A DNA stretch of 64,000 bases from a gamma proteobacterium symbiont of Ctena orbiculata (GCA_003094535.1 NATV01000104.1:1-64000); one strand, 5' to 3'. Positions 8,566-17,158 are shown, numbered from the stretch's first letter. Notes: generated by a model not told the origin, from the letters alone. Translations and numbers: made by a program.

Positions 8566-9264
8566 TCAGTGCAGACAGCACTTCTCGAACTTCTTGCCGC
8601 TGCCGCAGGGACAGGGATCGTTGCGGCCTGCATTTGGCTGATCGATGGAGATTTCCGGTTCCCGTTGCGGGTGCTCGACGCGTCGCGCCAGCCAGTAGGC
8701 GTGGATCTCCCTGGCGTTTGGGGCGATCGCCTTCTGCAGGGTGATGACCTCGTCGTCGTCCTGGTTGTGTCCCTGCCAGTCCATGGCCTCGGTGAAGGCG
8801 TAGATGGGGCTCAACAGGGCGGCGATCTTTTCACCGCCGGCGAGCCATTCATTGGAGGAGAGCTCGGCGCCGCGGAAATAGCCCTCGCACCACTCGTCGA
8901 CGATGGTATAGGTCATGTGGTCGACCTGGCGCTGCAGGTAGAGGGGTTCGAAGTCGTCGGGGTACTGCATCAGGGTCTGAACAATGCCGTTCATGTGGCG
9001 GATCAGCAGGGTGAGGATTTCGCTGAAGGCCTCCTCGCTCTCCCACTCCGGTTCGAAATCGCCCCACACCGAAGGCAGCCAGACCGAGGGCGGGAGGGTT
9101 ACCGGTCCGCTGACGATGGCGGTGAGAAAGCCGTCCAGGGTGGAGATGTCGAAGATGCCCTCGTCCATCTCCTCGGTGATGATCTCGTTGTCGATGCGGT
9201 TGATGAGGAACTGGTCGAGACGGTCGATCTCGTCATCGTTGAGCGGGCTGTTTAGATCATCCAT
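8566..9264 (-). CDS. UPF0149 (YecA/YgfB) family protein with C-terminal SEC-C zinc motif
   Basis: A 232-residue acidic protein. The N-terminal two thirds match the UPF0149/YecA helical family (ISTLDGFLTAIVSGP near the start). The last 22 residues are a SEC-C zinc-binding motif, NDPCPCGSGKKFEKCC, as at the C-terminus of SecA. The role of such proteins is unclear; the zinc motif may contact ribosomes or partner proteins. I placed the start at the ATG at 9264 (MDDLNSPL). A longer in-frame reading from 9381 adds 39 residues that do not resemble the family. Confidence 0.82.
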   Translation of the reverse strand: MDDLNSPLNDDEIDRLDQFLINRIDNEIITEEMDEGIFDISTLDGFLTAIVSGPVTLPPSVWLPSVWGDFEPEWESEEAFSEILTLLIRHMNGIVQTLMQYPDDFEPLYLQRQVDHMTYTIVDEWCEGYFRGAELSSNEWLAGGEKIAALLSPIYAFTEAMDWQGHNQDDDEVITLQKAIAPNAREIHAYWLARRVEHPQREPEISIDQPNAGRNDPCPCGSGKKFEKCCLH

Positions 9265-9366
9265 GGTCTTTCGCTTGCTATACGATCGTTGGTCATATCG
9301 ATATTGTAGAGAAGTTGGCCGCCCAGGCTCAACCTTAGTCAAGCCGGGGAATGGTGGCTTTTTGCG

Positions 9367-9388
9367 GAAAAGGTGCGGCATGCCGCAC
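9367..9388 (-). terminator. Possible terminator of the glycosyltransferase gene, built on a family B palindrome
   Basis: A perfect 16-base palindrome GTGCGGCATGCCGCAC (9373-9388) lies 8 bases past the glycosyltransferase stop. On the minus strand it is followed by CTTTTCC, a short T-run. The core is the same as the family B repeats, so a dispersed repeat may have been taken up as a terminator. Confidence 0.5.
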
Positions 9389-9396
9389 AGTTGTGG

Positions 9397-10437
9397 TCAA
9401 AGGCTCTTTTCCGCGGTCGTGGTCGTGGCGGCCGGACCCTTCACGTTGGTCTGTATCAGGGAGAGGAACTGCTGGGTGCAGGCATCCCAGGAGTAGCCTT
9501 CGGCAAACTCGCGACAGCTTGCGGAGTCTACCTCGAGGGCCTTGTTGGCGGCGGTCTGCAGATCTTCATCCATCCAACCGTTGACGCCGTTCTTGATCAC
9601 GTCCAGCGGGCCCTCCACCGGGTAGGTGGCCACCGGCACGCCGCAGGCCATCGCCTCCAGCATCACCAGGCCGAAGGTGTCGGTGCGGCTGGGGAAGACC
9701 ATGACGTCGGCGGAGGCTAGGAGGCGGGCGAGTTCGCCGTTTTTGCGATAGCCGAGGAAGTGGGCGTCGGGATAGCTCTGTTGCAGCGATTCCATGGCGG
9801 GACCGTCGCCGATCACCACCTTGGAGCCCGGCATCTTCAGCTCAAGGAAATCGGTGATATTCTTCTCCACCGCCACCCGGCCCAGGTAGAGGGCGATGGG
9901 GTGGGGCAGGTCGAGCACCGGCTTGTCGATGGGTACGAAGTGATCGATATCGACACCCCGTGTCCAGTATTCGAGGTTTTTGAAACCCCTCTCCTCCAGG
10001 GTCGCCTTCATCGAGCTGGTCGCCACCATGGTCAGGGAGGCCTTGCTGTGGAAGGTTCTGACGAAGGCGTAGGAGAGCGAGAGCGGGATCGGCACACGCA
10101 GCCGCACATACTCCGGAAATCGGGTATGGTAGGTGGTGGTGTAGGGGATGTTGCGGCGCAGGCAGTAGCGTCTTCCGGCCCAGCCGATGGGGCCCTCGGT
10201 GGAGAGGTGGATGGCGTCCGGCTGGAAGTCGTCGAGCAGCTTTTTCACATCCCCATAGGGGAAGAGCGCGATGGGTATGTCGGGGTAGGTCGGCATCGGC
10301 AGGGTACGGAACAGCCCCGGATTGATGCAGAGTACCTCATGCCCCCACTGCTTCAGTAGATTGATGGTCTTGTCCAGGGTTCGAACGACGCCGTTGACCT
10401 GGGGGAACCAGGCGTCTGTCACTATCGCTATGCGCAT
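9397..10437 (-). CDS. GT4-family glycosyltransferase (Agt-like, glycolipid synthesis)
   Basis: A 346-residue GT-B fold enzyme. It shows an N-terminal acceptor domain (IVTDAWFPQVNGVVRT), a GVDIDHF segment, and the nucleotide-sugar site FPSRTDTFGLVMLEAMACGVPV (about 250-275). This variant of the usual EX7E motif is typical of glycosyltransferases acting on diacylglycerol or lipid carriers. It lies directly downstream (30 bases) of a PlcP-like phospholipase C gene. In other marine bacteria such a pair degrades phospholipid to diacylglycerol and glycosylates it to a non-phosphorus lipid. The sugar donor cannot be told from sequence. A C-terminal Thr-rich tail (PAATTTTAE) is unremarkable. Confidence 0.82.
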   Translation of the reverse strand: MRIAIVTDAWFPQVNGVVRTLDKTINLLKQWGHEVLCINPGLFRTLPMPTYPDIPIALFPYGDVKKLLDDFQPDAIHLSTEGPIGWAGRRYCLRRNIPYTTTYHTRFPEYVRLRVPIPLSLSYAFVRTFHSKASLTMVATSSMKATLEERGFKNLEYWTRGVDIDHFVPIDKPVLDLPHPIALYLGRVAVEKNITDFLELKMPGSKVVIGDGPAMESLQQSYPDAHFLGYRKNGELARLLASADVMVFPSRTDTFGLVMLEAMACGVPVATYPVEGPLDVIKNGVNGWMDEDLQTAANKALEVDSASCREFAEGYSWDACTQQFLSLIQTNVKGPAATTTTAEKSL

Positions 10438-10467
10438 AAAATCTCTCTATTTCTCATTGTACATTCA

Positions 10468-11316
10468 CTAAGCAACCTTGCGTGCCTTGATCGGTTCGTT
10501 TTTCGCTACAACCGGGGTTGGATCGGGCACAACGGGTGTGGGTGTGGGCGAAGCAGCGGTTTCAAGCAGCTGCATCGATTCATCGACCCAGCGGATCAGT
10601 TTCAGGGAACCGTCGGGTGTTTCCGCGAGGGCGGTGCAGCTCTCCACCCAGTCGCCGCAGTTGGCATAGGTGAGCCCATCCATCTCGTTGATCACCGCAT
10701 GGTGGATATGGCCGCAGATGACACCGTCGAGGTTGCGTTCGCGCACGGTGTGGATCACCGCCTCTTCATAGTTGCCGATATACTTCACCGCCTCCTTGAC
10801 CTGGTTTTTCAAGTAGGCGGAGAGCGACCAGTAGCCGAAACCGAGGCGGCGCCGCGCGATATTGAACCAGCGGTTGAGCCACAGCAGCAGGTCATAGGCG
10901 TCGCTGCCGAGATGGGCCAGCCACTTGTTGTTCATCACCACGCCGTCGAACTCGTCACCGTGGAGGATAAGAAAGCGCTTGTTGTCGGCGGTGGTATGGA
11001 TCACCTCTTTCTGGATTTCAATTCCCGAGATATGGAAATTGAAATAGTCGCGCATCACTTCATCATGGTTGCCTGGGACATAGACCACCCGGGTGCCCCG
11101 CTTTGCCTTGGCGATGATCTGATGCACAATCTCGTTGTTGATGTTTGGCCAATACCACCCGGATCGCATCTTCCAGAAATCGAGTATATCCCCGACAAGA
11201 TAGAGGTTGTCGCTGTCGGTGTGCTTGAGAAAGTCGAGGAGATATTCGGTGCGGGAGGCGCGGAGGCCGAGGTGGGTATCGGATATGAAGAGACTCTTAT
11301 AGCGCAGTGTCGTCAT
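10468..11316 (-). CDS. plcP: PlcP-like metallophosphoesterase (phospholipase C)
   Basis: A 282-residue calcineurin-type phosphoesterase of the UDP-2,3-diacylglucosamine hydrolase superfamily. Metal-binding motifs are SDTHLG (about 12-17), GDILDFW, GNHDE, HGDEFD and GHIHH. The stretches SGWYWPNINNEIV, ARRRLGFGYWSLS and NCGDWVESCTA match, as I recall them, PlcP phospholipases C rather than LpxH. PlcP releases diacylglycerol from membrane phospholipids during phosphate shortage. The adjacent glycosyltransferase could glycosylate that diacylglycerol, and the divergent dgkA could phosphorylate it back. A C-terminal Pro/Thr-rich tail (about 258-275) is extra. I saw no clear Pho box upstream. LpxH-like activity is the main alternative. 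Confidence 0.75.
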   Translation of the reverse strand: MTTLRYKSLFISDTHLGLRASRTEYLLDFLKHTDSDNLYLVGDILDFWKMRSGWYWPNINNEIVHQIIAKAKRGTRVVYVPGNHDEVMRDYFNFHISGIEIQKEVIHTTADNKRFLILHGDEFDGVVMNNKWLAHLGSDAYDLLLWLNRWFNIARRRLGFGYWSLSAYLKNQVKEAVKYIGNYEEAVIHTVRERNLDGVICGHIHHAVINEMDGLTYANCGDWVESCTALAETPDGSLKLIRWVDESMQLLETAASPTPTPVVPDPTPVVAKNEPIKARKVA

Positions 11317-11442
11317 ATACGTTTTCTCATATGCTTCATTGCCTGCGCACCATAGTGGCAGACTGTTGCAATTTCATGTGGGGAATATGATTTGTTTATT
11401 ACCTGGTCGATTTTTTTCGCATAAGCTGATAGAAAGGCCGTC

Positions 11443-11823
11443 ATGTTGGATAGAGAACACAAAGAACACATGGGAATCAGGCGTTTGGTATACGCCCTGG
11501 GCTGGTCGATGAAGGGACTCAAGGCGACCTTTAAACATGAAGAGGCGTTCAGACAGGAGGTCTATTTGCTGATTCTGCTGGCGCCGCTGGGGTTCTGGTT
11601 GGGTAACGACGGTGTGGAGCGGGCGCTGCTGGTGGGGCCGTTGCTGTTCGTTTTGATCGTCGAGTTGCTCAACAGCGCCATCGAGAGCGTGGTCGACAGG
11701 ATCAGCGATGAGAAGCACAAGCTCTCGGGCAGGGCGAAGGATCAGGGATCGGCGGCTGTGTTGATCTCCCTGATGCTTGTGGTCCTGTGTTGGGGGTCGG
11801 TATTGGCCAATAGGTTAATTTAG
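11443..11823 (+). CDS. dgkA: Diacylglycerol kinase (DgkA)
   Basis: Small integral membrane kinase that turns diacylglycerol into phosphatidic acid using ATP. The 126-residue protein has three predicted membrane helices and the signature ELLNSAIESVVDR-x4-KLSGRAKD (about 79-103), with the catalytic glutamate and the residues binding Mg-ATP. Its start has an AGAAAGG ribosome-binding site. It is divergent from the plcP-like gene, with a shared 126-base upstream region. That suits a role recycling diacylglycerol made by phospholipase C or by osmoregulated glucan synthesis. The N-terminus is about ten residues longer than is common. Confidence 0.93.
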   Translation: MLDREHKEHMGIRRLVYALGWSMKGLKATFKHEEAFRQEVYLLILLAPLGFWLGNDGVERALLVGPLLFVLIVELLNSAIESVVDRISDEKHKLSGRAKDQGSAAVLISLMLVVLCWGSVLANRLI

Positions 11824-12016
11824 TAGTGGAAATAGGACCGGGCTTGCGGGGCATCACTGCCGCTTTTGCGAATGACAACCACCAGTCACCTAGCCGTCTA
11901 CCAGTTTCTTGTGAGTTGCGGTTAGCTGGGGATGTAGGCAGATACGGACCAAAGCAATTTCGAAGCTGATTGCATGACAGTTTTATACAACTAAGAGGTA
12001 GCTAATCACCTGCCCT

Positions 12017-12505
12017 ATGAACGACCGACCACAGCCTGAAGGGCTCGAACCCAATATCCGCAACGCGGTGCGCGCGGTGATCGTACGCGACGACGCGGTG
12101 TTGATGCAGAAGAAGTGGGCGCAACATCGCGGCACCTGGTATACCCTCCCGGGCGGCGGACAGGACGTCCATGAAACCCTGGTTGAGGCGTTGCAGCGGG
12201 AGTGCGAGGAGGAGATCGGCGCCAGGGTCGAGATCGACGGTCTGCTCTGGATTGCGGACTTCTACAAGCAGCGCGATACCGCCTACCCCTCGGTGAGGCA
12301 TCTGGTGGAGCTGCATTTTGCCTGTTCGCTGCCGGTGGAGTATCAACCGGTGTCGGGGGGGCATCCCGACAAACATCAGATCGATGTGGTCTGGTTGCCG
12401 ATTGACCGTATTCGCGATTATGAGGTCTATCCCAAAGGCCTCGCCACCCATCTCTCAACACTGGGCGATATCAAGCCTCCAGCCTATCTGGGAGTGATCG
12501 ACTGA
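12017..12505 (+). CDS. Nudix hydrolase
   Basis: A 162-residue single-domain Nudix protein that hydrolyses a nucleoside diphosphate linked to another group. The Nudix box G-x5-E-x7-RE-C-EE-I-G is complete (GGGQDVHETLVEALQRECEEEIG split at about 51-73). The substrate is not predictable. It opens a ten-gene co-directional cluster with kinases, phosphatases and an ATP-grasp enzyme, and ends 1 base before the PhoU-kinase fusion gene. The 193 bases upstream contain TATACA near 11980, but no paired -35 I trust. The nearest purine-rich ribosome-binding site, AAGAGGT, is too far from the ATG, so the exact start is less certain. Confidence 0.85.
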   Translation: MNDRPQPEGLEPNIRNAVRAVIVRDDAVLMQKKWAQHRGTWYTLPGGGQDVHETLVEALQRECEEEIGARVEIDGLLWIADFYKQRDTAYPSVRHLVELHFACSLPVEYQPVSGGHPDKHQIDVVWLPIDRIRDYEVYPKGLATHLSTLGDIKPPAYLGVID

Positions 12506-12506
12506 T

Positions 12507-14144
12507 ATGCCCCTCGCCAAGAGCATCCAGGAGAACCTCCACTTTCTATTGACTGAAACCGCGACCCATCTCTCCCTGCTGAAAGAGTACCTGATCCTGC
12601 CCCAGGCGACCATTCCCACCCGTCTGCTCGACCGCCAGGGCTACGTGGAGAATCTGAAACTGAGCATCCACAACCACTGCGTGCAACAGATGGTCTCACC
12701 CGAGGGCCGGGAATCGGATCACCAGCTGCTGCGGGCGGTGGAGGGGATCGCCAGTCAGCTGGAAAGGATCGCGGAGTTGACCCGGGATGCGGTGATGCAG
12801 AGCGTCCACCTGCAGCATAGGGCGATGCTGAAGGTAAAGGACTATCTGACCATGATCGACCAGGTAAGCAACGGGCTGGAGCTGATCGAACCGGCGTTGT
12901 CGGCGAAGGATGCCCGGCGTGCCTTGAAGATCGGCCGGGTGGAACGGCGTCTCGACAGCGCCTATCAGAAACAGCTCAAGCGCTACACCAGGCTGTTGAA
13001 AAAGGAGAAACACCCGGCGGATCGCATCTCCCTGATCATGCTGGCCCATCTCATCGAGCAGATGGGCGATGCCATACTGCGCATCAGCGAGGCGATCATA
13101 TCGGCCTCCATGGGCCAGCATTTCAATACCGAGCGATACCACACCTTCAATGCCTCTCTCGGTGAACTCAAGACGGTGGACGATATCGACAACCTGGCGT
13201 TCGAAACCATCGCCGAGACCAAGTCGGGCAGCGCCATCAATGCCCTCAGCAGCGGCAAGGAGGGGAGTGGCTACCACGCCATCTTCAAGGATGGGCGCAA
13301 GCGCAAACTAAAGGAAGAGCGGGCGCGGGTCGAGGATTGGCACGAGATCCTTCCCGGGCTGGCGCCGAAGATACTCGCCTACCAGAAGCAGGGGGACTCG
13401 GCGGCACTGCTGATCGAACACCTCGCCGGCCAGACCATCGAGCAGATCCTGCTCCACGGTTCCGATGAGCTGTTGCAGGATGCCTTGGACCGCCTTACCG
13501 CAACCCTGAGCCGGGTCTGGCTGGAGACAAAGACCAGGAAGCCTGTCTCCGCCGGCTACATGCGGCAGCTGGCGAAACGCATGGAGGATGTCTATGCCAT
13601 CCATCCCGAGTTCAGGCAGCCGGCGGTCGATATCGGTGGGGTGAGTCTGGCCGCATTCGATGAGTTGCTGCAGCGCATGCAGGCGTTTGAGAAGGGCATC
13701 AGGGCGCCGTTTTCGGTCTATATCCACGGTGATTTCAATGTCGACAATATCATCTACGATGCCGCGGAGAAGCGGATCAATTTCATCGATCTGCACCGCT
13801 CCACCTATATGGACTACCTGCAGGATGTCAGCGTCTTCATGGTTTCCAACTACCGCCTGCAGGTCTTCGATCCCCGGGTCAGGCAGCGGATCATGGATCT
13901 CTGCCGCGCCTTCTATCGCTTCACCGGTGCCTTTGCCCGCAAGCAGGGGGATGAGAGCTTCGAGATCCGCCTGGCAATGGGATTGATCCGCTCCTTTGCC
14001 ACATCGACCCGGTTCATTCTCGACAAATCCCTGTCGGAGCGAATGTTCTCCCGGGCAACCTACCTGATGGAGAGGCTGCTCGAGAGCGAATCCAAAACCA
14101 AGCGTCCGTTTGTTGTGCCCGTGAAGGAGATATTCATTGGATAA
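12507..14144 (+). CDS. PhoU-like domain fused to an aminoglycoside-phosphotransferase-like kinase
   Basis: A 545-residue fusion. Residues about 5-205 are helical and PhoU-like, with two repeats carrying SDHQLLRAVEGIASQLERIAE (70-90) and LAHLIEQMGDAILRISE (179-195). Residues about 230-520 form an APH/choline-kinase-like fold. Its catalytic loop HGDFNVDN (407-414) holds the general-base D409 and N414, and the metal-binding INFIDLH (424-430) has D428. PhoU domains in other proteins sense or pass on phosphate status; the kinase moves phosphate from ATP to a small molecule. The fusion suggests a kinase under phosphate control. It overlaps the next gene (ATP-grasp) by 8 bases. The true substrate is unknown. 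Confidence 0.78.
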   Translation: MPLAKSIQENLHFLLTETATHLSLLKEYLILPQATIPTRLLDRQGYVENLKLSIHNHCVQQMVSPEGRESDHQLLRAVEGIASQLERIAELTRDAVMQSVHLQHRAMLKVKDYLTMIDQVSNGLELIEPALSAKDARRALKIGRVERRLDSAYQKQLKRYTRLLKKEKHPADRISLIMLAHLIEQMGDAILRISEAIISASMGQHFNTERYHTFNASLGELKTVDDIDNLAFETIAETKSGSAINALSSGKEGSGYHAIFKDGRKRKLKEERARVEDWHEILPGLAPKILAYQKQGDSAALLIEHLAGQTIEQILLHGSDELLQDALDRLTATLSRVWLETKTRKPVSAGYMRQLAKRMEDVYAIHPEFRQPAVDIGGVSLAAFDELLQRMQAFEKGIRAPFSVYIHGDFNVDNIIYDAAEKRINFIDLHRSTYMDYLQDVSVFMVSNYRLQVFDPRVRQRIMDLCRAFYRFTGAFARKQGDESFEIRLAMGLIRSFATSTRFILDKSLSERMFSRATYLMERLLESESKTKRPFVVPVKEIFIG

Positions 14145-15027
14145 ACCGAAGATCGGAGTGGTCGGCATCCCTGGAAAGTGGTCCACCGAGGCCCTGGCCG
14201 ACGCGGTAGAGGCCGCCACCGGCTTTCGCCTGGTGATCGATATGACCGAGGTCTGCGCCGAGCTCGACAGCGGCCGGCTCCGTTATCGCGACCTGGACCT
14301 GACCCGTCTCGATGCCCTGGTGGTGAAAAAGATCAGCGAGGAGTACAGCCCCCAGGTCCTCGACAGGCTGGAGATGCTGCGCCAGCTGCAGCGCGCCGGA
14401 GTGAGGGTCTTCAGCAAGGTGGAGCGGATCATCCGTCTCATCGACAGGCTCAGTTGTACCCTCTCGCTCTACAACGCGGGGGTGCCCCTGCCGCCGACCC
14501 GGGTCACCGAGAATCCCGACATCGCCGCCGATGCGGTCCTGGCATTCGGTTCTGCGGTCTTCAAGCCGCTCTACTCCACCAAGGCCCGGGGAATGACGCT
14601 AATCGATGCCGATCAGGATCCGCAGCGGCTGCGTGACCAGATCGAGTCCTTTCGCGCAGACAACCCGGTGATGTACATTCAGAAGCGGCTCGAGCTGCCG
14701 GGGAGGGACCTGGGGATGGTCTTTCTCGATGGCGACTATCTCGGCAGCTACGCCCGGGTAGGCGGAGCGGGGACCTGGAACACCACCATCCGCAGCGGCG
14801 GTCGCTACGAGGGCTATGAGGCCGATGCGGATCTGGTGACCCTGGCTCGCAAGGCCCAGGCAATATTCGGCCTCGACTTCACCACCGTGGATGTGGCGGA
14901 GACCGATCAGGGCCCGGTGGTCTTCGAGGTCTCGGCATTCGGCGGTTTTCGCGGTGCAAGGGAGGGGATCGGCATCGATGTGCCCTCCCACTATGTCGCC
15001 TATATTCTGGAGGAGCTTGCGGCATGA
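14137..15027 (+). CDS. RimK-like ATP-grasp enzyme ('GAK system' type)
   Basis: A 296-residue ATP-grasp ligase/kinase related to RimK. It has a pre-ATP-grasp N-domain (IGVVGIPGKWSTE), the ATP-binding segment VFKPLYSTKARGM (about 145-157), and a late DVAETDQGPVVFEVSAFGGFR. There the E and N-like positions bind metal. ATP-grasp enzymes activate a carboxylate with ATP, or phosphorylate small molecules. The start is TTG at 14137, chosen because AAGGAGA lies 6 bases upstream; no ATG fits. It overlaps both neighbours (8 and 4 bases), so translation is coupled with the PhoU-kinase and HprK-like genes. I match it to the TIGRFAM 'GAK system ATP-grasp enzyme' from memory. Confidence 0.78.
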   Translation: MDKPKIGVVGIPGKWSTEALADAVEAATGFRLVIDMTEVCAELDSGRLRYRDLDLTRLDALVVKKISEEYSPQVLDRLEMLRQLQRAGVRVFSKVERIIRLIDRLSCTLSLYNAGVPLPPTRVTENPDIAADAVLAFGSAVFKPLYSTKARGMTLIDADQDPQRLRDQIESFRADNPVMYIQKRLELPGRDLGMVFLDGDYLGSYARVGGAGTWNTTIRSGGRYEGYEADADLVTLARKAQAIFGLDFTTVDVAETDQGPVVFEVSAFGGFRGAREGIGIDVPSHYVAYILEELAA

Positions 15028-16142
15028 GCCTGGCGGTGAAATGGGCCGGGATCCTGGAAGCCGGGCATGCCGCCGACCTGCTCATGCAGGGGATCTCCCT
15101 GGGGGAGAGATCCCTGCAGCTGGCGACAGGAGACTGTGGCCTGGTGATACGCTCCAACAGCCAGCCGCTGCTGGATCGGCTGGCAGGCTATTTCCACCAT
15201 CTGCCGAAAAATCAGATAGCCTCGTCGACCGAGGTCGTCGCCATCGAGGGTGAGGAGATCAAGACCGGTCTCCCTTTCATCGACTGGCGACGGGAAGCCG
15301 GCAAATCGGGGCGAAAGGATGCCTATGTCGATCTGGCGGACGGCCGTCTGGTGCGCAAGGTGCGCACCGGGATGCTGTTTCTGCAGAGTGAACGGTGGCG
15401 CATCGCGGCGGGTCCCTGCATGGCCCATGACAACCAGTTGATCAATTTCATCAATTCCCAGGTGATGAACTGGCTGCAGCAGCGGCAGTGGCTGATCTGT
15501 CATGCCGCCGGCTTGCTGCTGAACGGGAAGGGAATCGCCCTGGCCGGTTTTTCCGGGGGCGGCAAATCGACCCTGATGTTGCATCTGATGGAACAGCCGA
15601 AGAGCCGCTACCTGACCAATGACAGACTCTTTCTGCGTCGCCAGGGGGTCAGTGTGGAGGCAATGGGCATTCCCAAGCTTCCCCGCATCAATCCCGGGAC
15701 CCTGGTGAACAATCCGCGGCTCTCGCCGTTGATCGATGAGGAGAGGCGGGAACGGCTGCTGCAGTTGCCTAAACAGGCGCTGTGGGAGCTTGAGGAGAAG
15801 TTCGACGTCGACGTGGAGCGGCTCTATGGCCCGGACCGCATCGACACCTCGACGCCCGTTCCCCTGGAGGCCCTGGTGATCCTGAACTGGAACAGACATG
15901 ATCGTTCGCCGGTCAGGCTGGCAAAGATAGATATTACCCAGCGCCGCGAGTTGTTGAGCGCGGTGATGAAATCGCCCGGACCCTTCTACCAGGGCGGGCT
16001 TGGTAATTTCCTGCGGGATGACGAACCGCTTCAGCCCGCACCCTATCTGGCACTGCTGAAGAGTGTTCCCGTCTACGAGGTCACGGGTAGAATAGATTTC
16101 AACGCATTGAGTGGATTGTGTTTGGAACAGTGGGGTAGTTAA
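15024..16142 (+). CDS. HPr-kinase-related P-loop kinase (HprK-related kinase B type)
   Basis: A 372-residue protein. A variable N-terminal half is followed by an HprK-like kinase domain with HAAGLLL (160-166), Walker A GFSGGGKST (175-183) and YLTNDRLFL (196-204). That last segment fits the second acidic motif of HPr kinases. Real HprK phosphorylates a serine in HPr; no HPr or PTS gene is nearby, so the target here is different and unknown. It starts at ATG 15024, overlapping the ATP-grasp stop in ATGA. The pairing with the ATP-grasp gene is the core of the so-called GAK gene neighbourhood. A protein- or small-molecule kinase role is inferred. Confidence 0.75.
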   Translation: MSLAVKWAGILEAGHAADLLMQGISLGERSLQLATGDCGLVIRSNSQPLLDRLAGYFHHLPKNQIASSTEVVAIEGEEIKTGLPFIDWRREAGKSGRKDAYVDLADGRLVRKVRTGMLFLQSERWRIAAGPCMAHDNQLINFINSQVMNWLQQRQWLICHAAGLLLNGKGIALAGFSGGGKSTLMLHLMEQPKSRYLTNDRLFLRRQGVSVEAMGIPKLPRINPGTLVNNPRLSPLIDEERRERLLQLPKQALWELEEKFDVDVERLYGPDRIDTSTPVPLEALVILNWNRHDRSPVRLAKIDITQRRELLSAVMKSPGPFYQGGLGNFLRDDEPLQPAPYLALLKSVPVYEVTGRIDFNALSGLCLEQWGS

Positions 16143-16192
16143 CTGGCGCGTCGATACTCCGCAGAGTCAACAATGTATGAGGCAAACAGACA

Positions 16193-17158
16193 ATGACAAG
16201 AGAATTGATGTTGCTCAGACATGGAAAGTCCGATTGGAGTCAGCAGGTAGAGGATTTCAAGCGTCCGCTCAAGGATCGGGGCAAGCGCGGTGCCCAGCGC
16301 ATGGGCGTCTGGCTGCTGCAGCAACGGCTGCAACCCGATTATGTCATCAGTTCGCCGGCGGAACGTGCCATCATCACGGCACAAAAGACGATCAAGGCGA
16401 TGGGTGGTGATGCCCAGGCAATCAAGGAGGAGCGTCGGGTCTATGCCGCAAACGTGGATGAGTTGCTGCAGGTGCTTGCCGAAGTCCCCGCTGACAGCAA
16501 ACGGGTCATGCTGGTGGGGCACAATCCCGGCCTTGAGTTGCTTGCCGAGTTCCTGGAGGGGGAGCGTATACCCTTACCGAGCGATGGCAAGCTGATTCCC
16601 ACCGCCACCCTGGTGCTCATCGAAATGCCTGATGATTGGAGCGATCTGAAGGCCGGTGACGGCAAGCTGCTCTCCATCGTACGGCCCAGCAGTATGGATA
16701 AGAAGTTTCCCTATCCCGATGAACATGGCACCGAGATGCGGGATCGGCCAGCCTACTATTATAAACAATCCTCGGTGATTCCCTATCGAGTCGTCGATGA
16801 CAAGGTCGAAATCATGGTGGTGATGTCGAGCAAGCGCAAGCACTGGGTGTTGCCGAAAGGGATCAGCGAACCCGCCCTCAGCCTGCAGGAGTCGGCGGCA
16901 AAGGAGGCCCTCGAAGAGGCTGGGATCGAAGGGGAGGTGGCCGAGGAGCCGATCGGCAGCTACAGCTACGAGAAATGGGGTGCCGAGTGCACGGTGGATG
17001 TCTTCCCCATGCGGGTGACTCGTGAACTTTCGGAAAAGGAGTGGGAGGAGAACCATCGCGGTCGTGAGTGGCTCTCTCCGAAACAGGCGATTAAACGGGT
17101 CAAGCAGGCTGAATTGAAACCGATGATCCAGGCCCTGGCCAGGGTACTCAAAAAATAG
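16193..17158 (+). CDS. SixA-like histidine phosphatase fused to a DIPP-like Nudix domain
   Basis: A 321-residue two-domain protein. Residues 1-165 are a SixA-type histidine phosphatase, with catalytic RHGKS (9-13) and the second histidine in VGHNPG (about 107-112). Residues about 185-320 form a Nudix domain of diphosphoinositol-polyphosphate-phosphohydrolase style (WVLPKGISE). In the Nudix box the catalytic E-x2-EE-x-G core is kept (KEALEEAGI). However, the usual first Glu is Leu and the Arg is Lys. SixA removes phosphate from phosphohistidine; DIPP-type Nudix enzymes cut diphosphates. Together they could strip phosphates from the product made by the upstream kinases. Alternative: an Ap4A-type hydrolase. 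Confidence 0.82.
   Translation: MTRELMLLRHGKSDWSQQVEDFKRPLKDRGKRGAQRMGVWLLQQRLQPDYVISSPAERAIITAQKTIKAMGGDAQAIKEERRVYAANVDELLQVLAEVPADSKRVMLVGHNPGLELLAEFLEGERIPLPSDGKLIPTATLVLIEMPDDWSDLKAGDGKLLSIVRPSSMDKKFPYPDEHGTEMRDRPAYYYKQSSVIPYRVVDDKVEIMVVMSSKRKHWVLPKGISEPALSLQESAAKEALEEAGIEGEVAEEPIGSYSYEKWGAECTVDVFPMRVTRELSEKEWEENHRGREWLSPKQAIKRVKQAELKPMIQALARVLKK

Noticed and set aside
11317..11442. Pho box between plcP-like gene and dgkA
   Set aside because: CTGTTGC at about 11363 matches only part of one half-site and has no partner at 11 bases.
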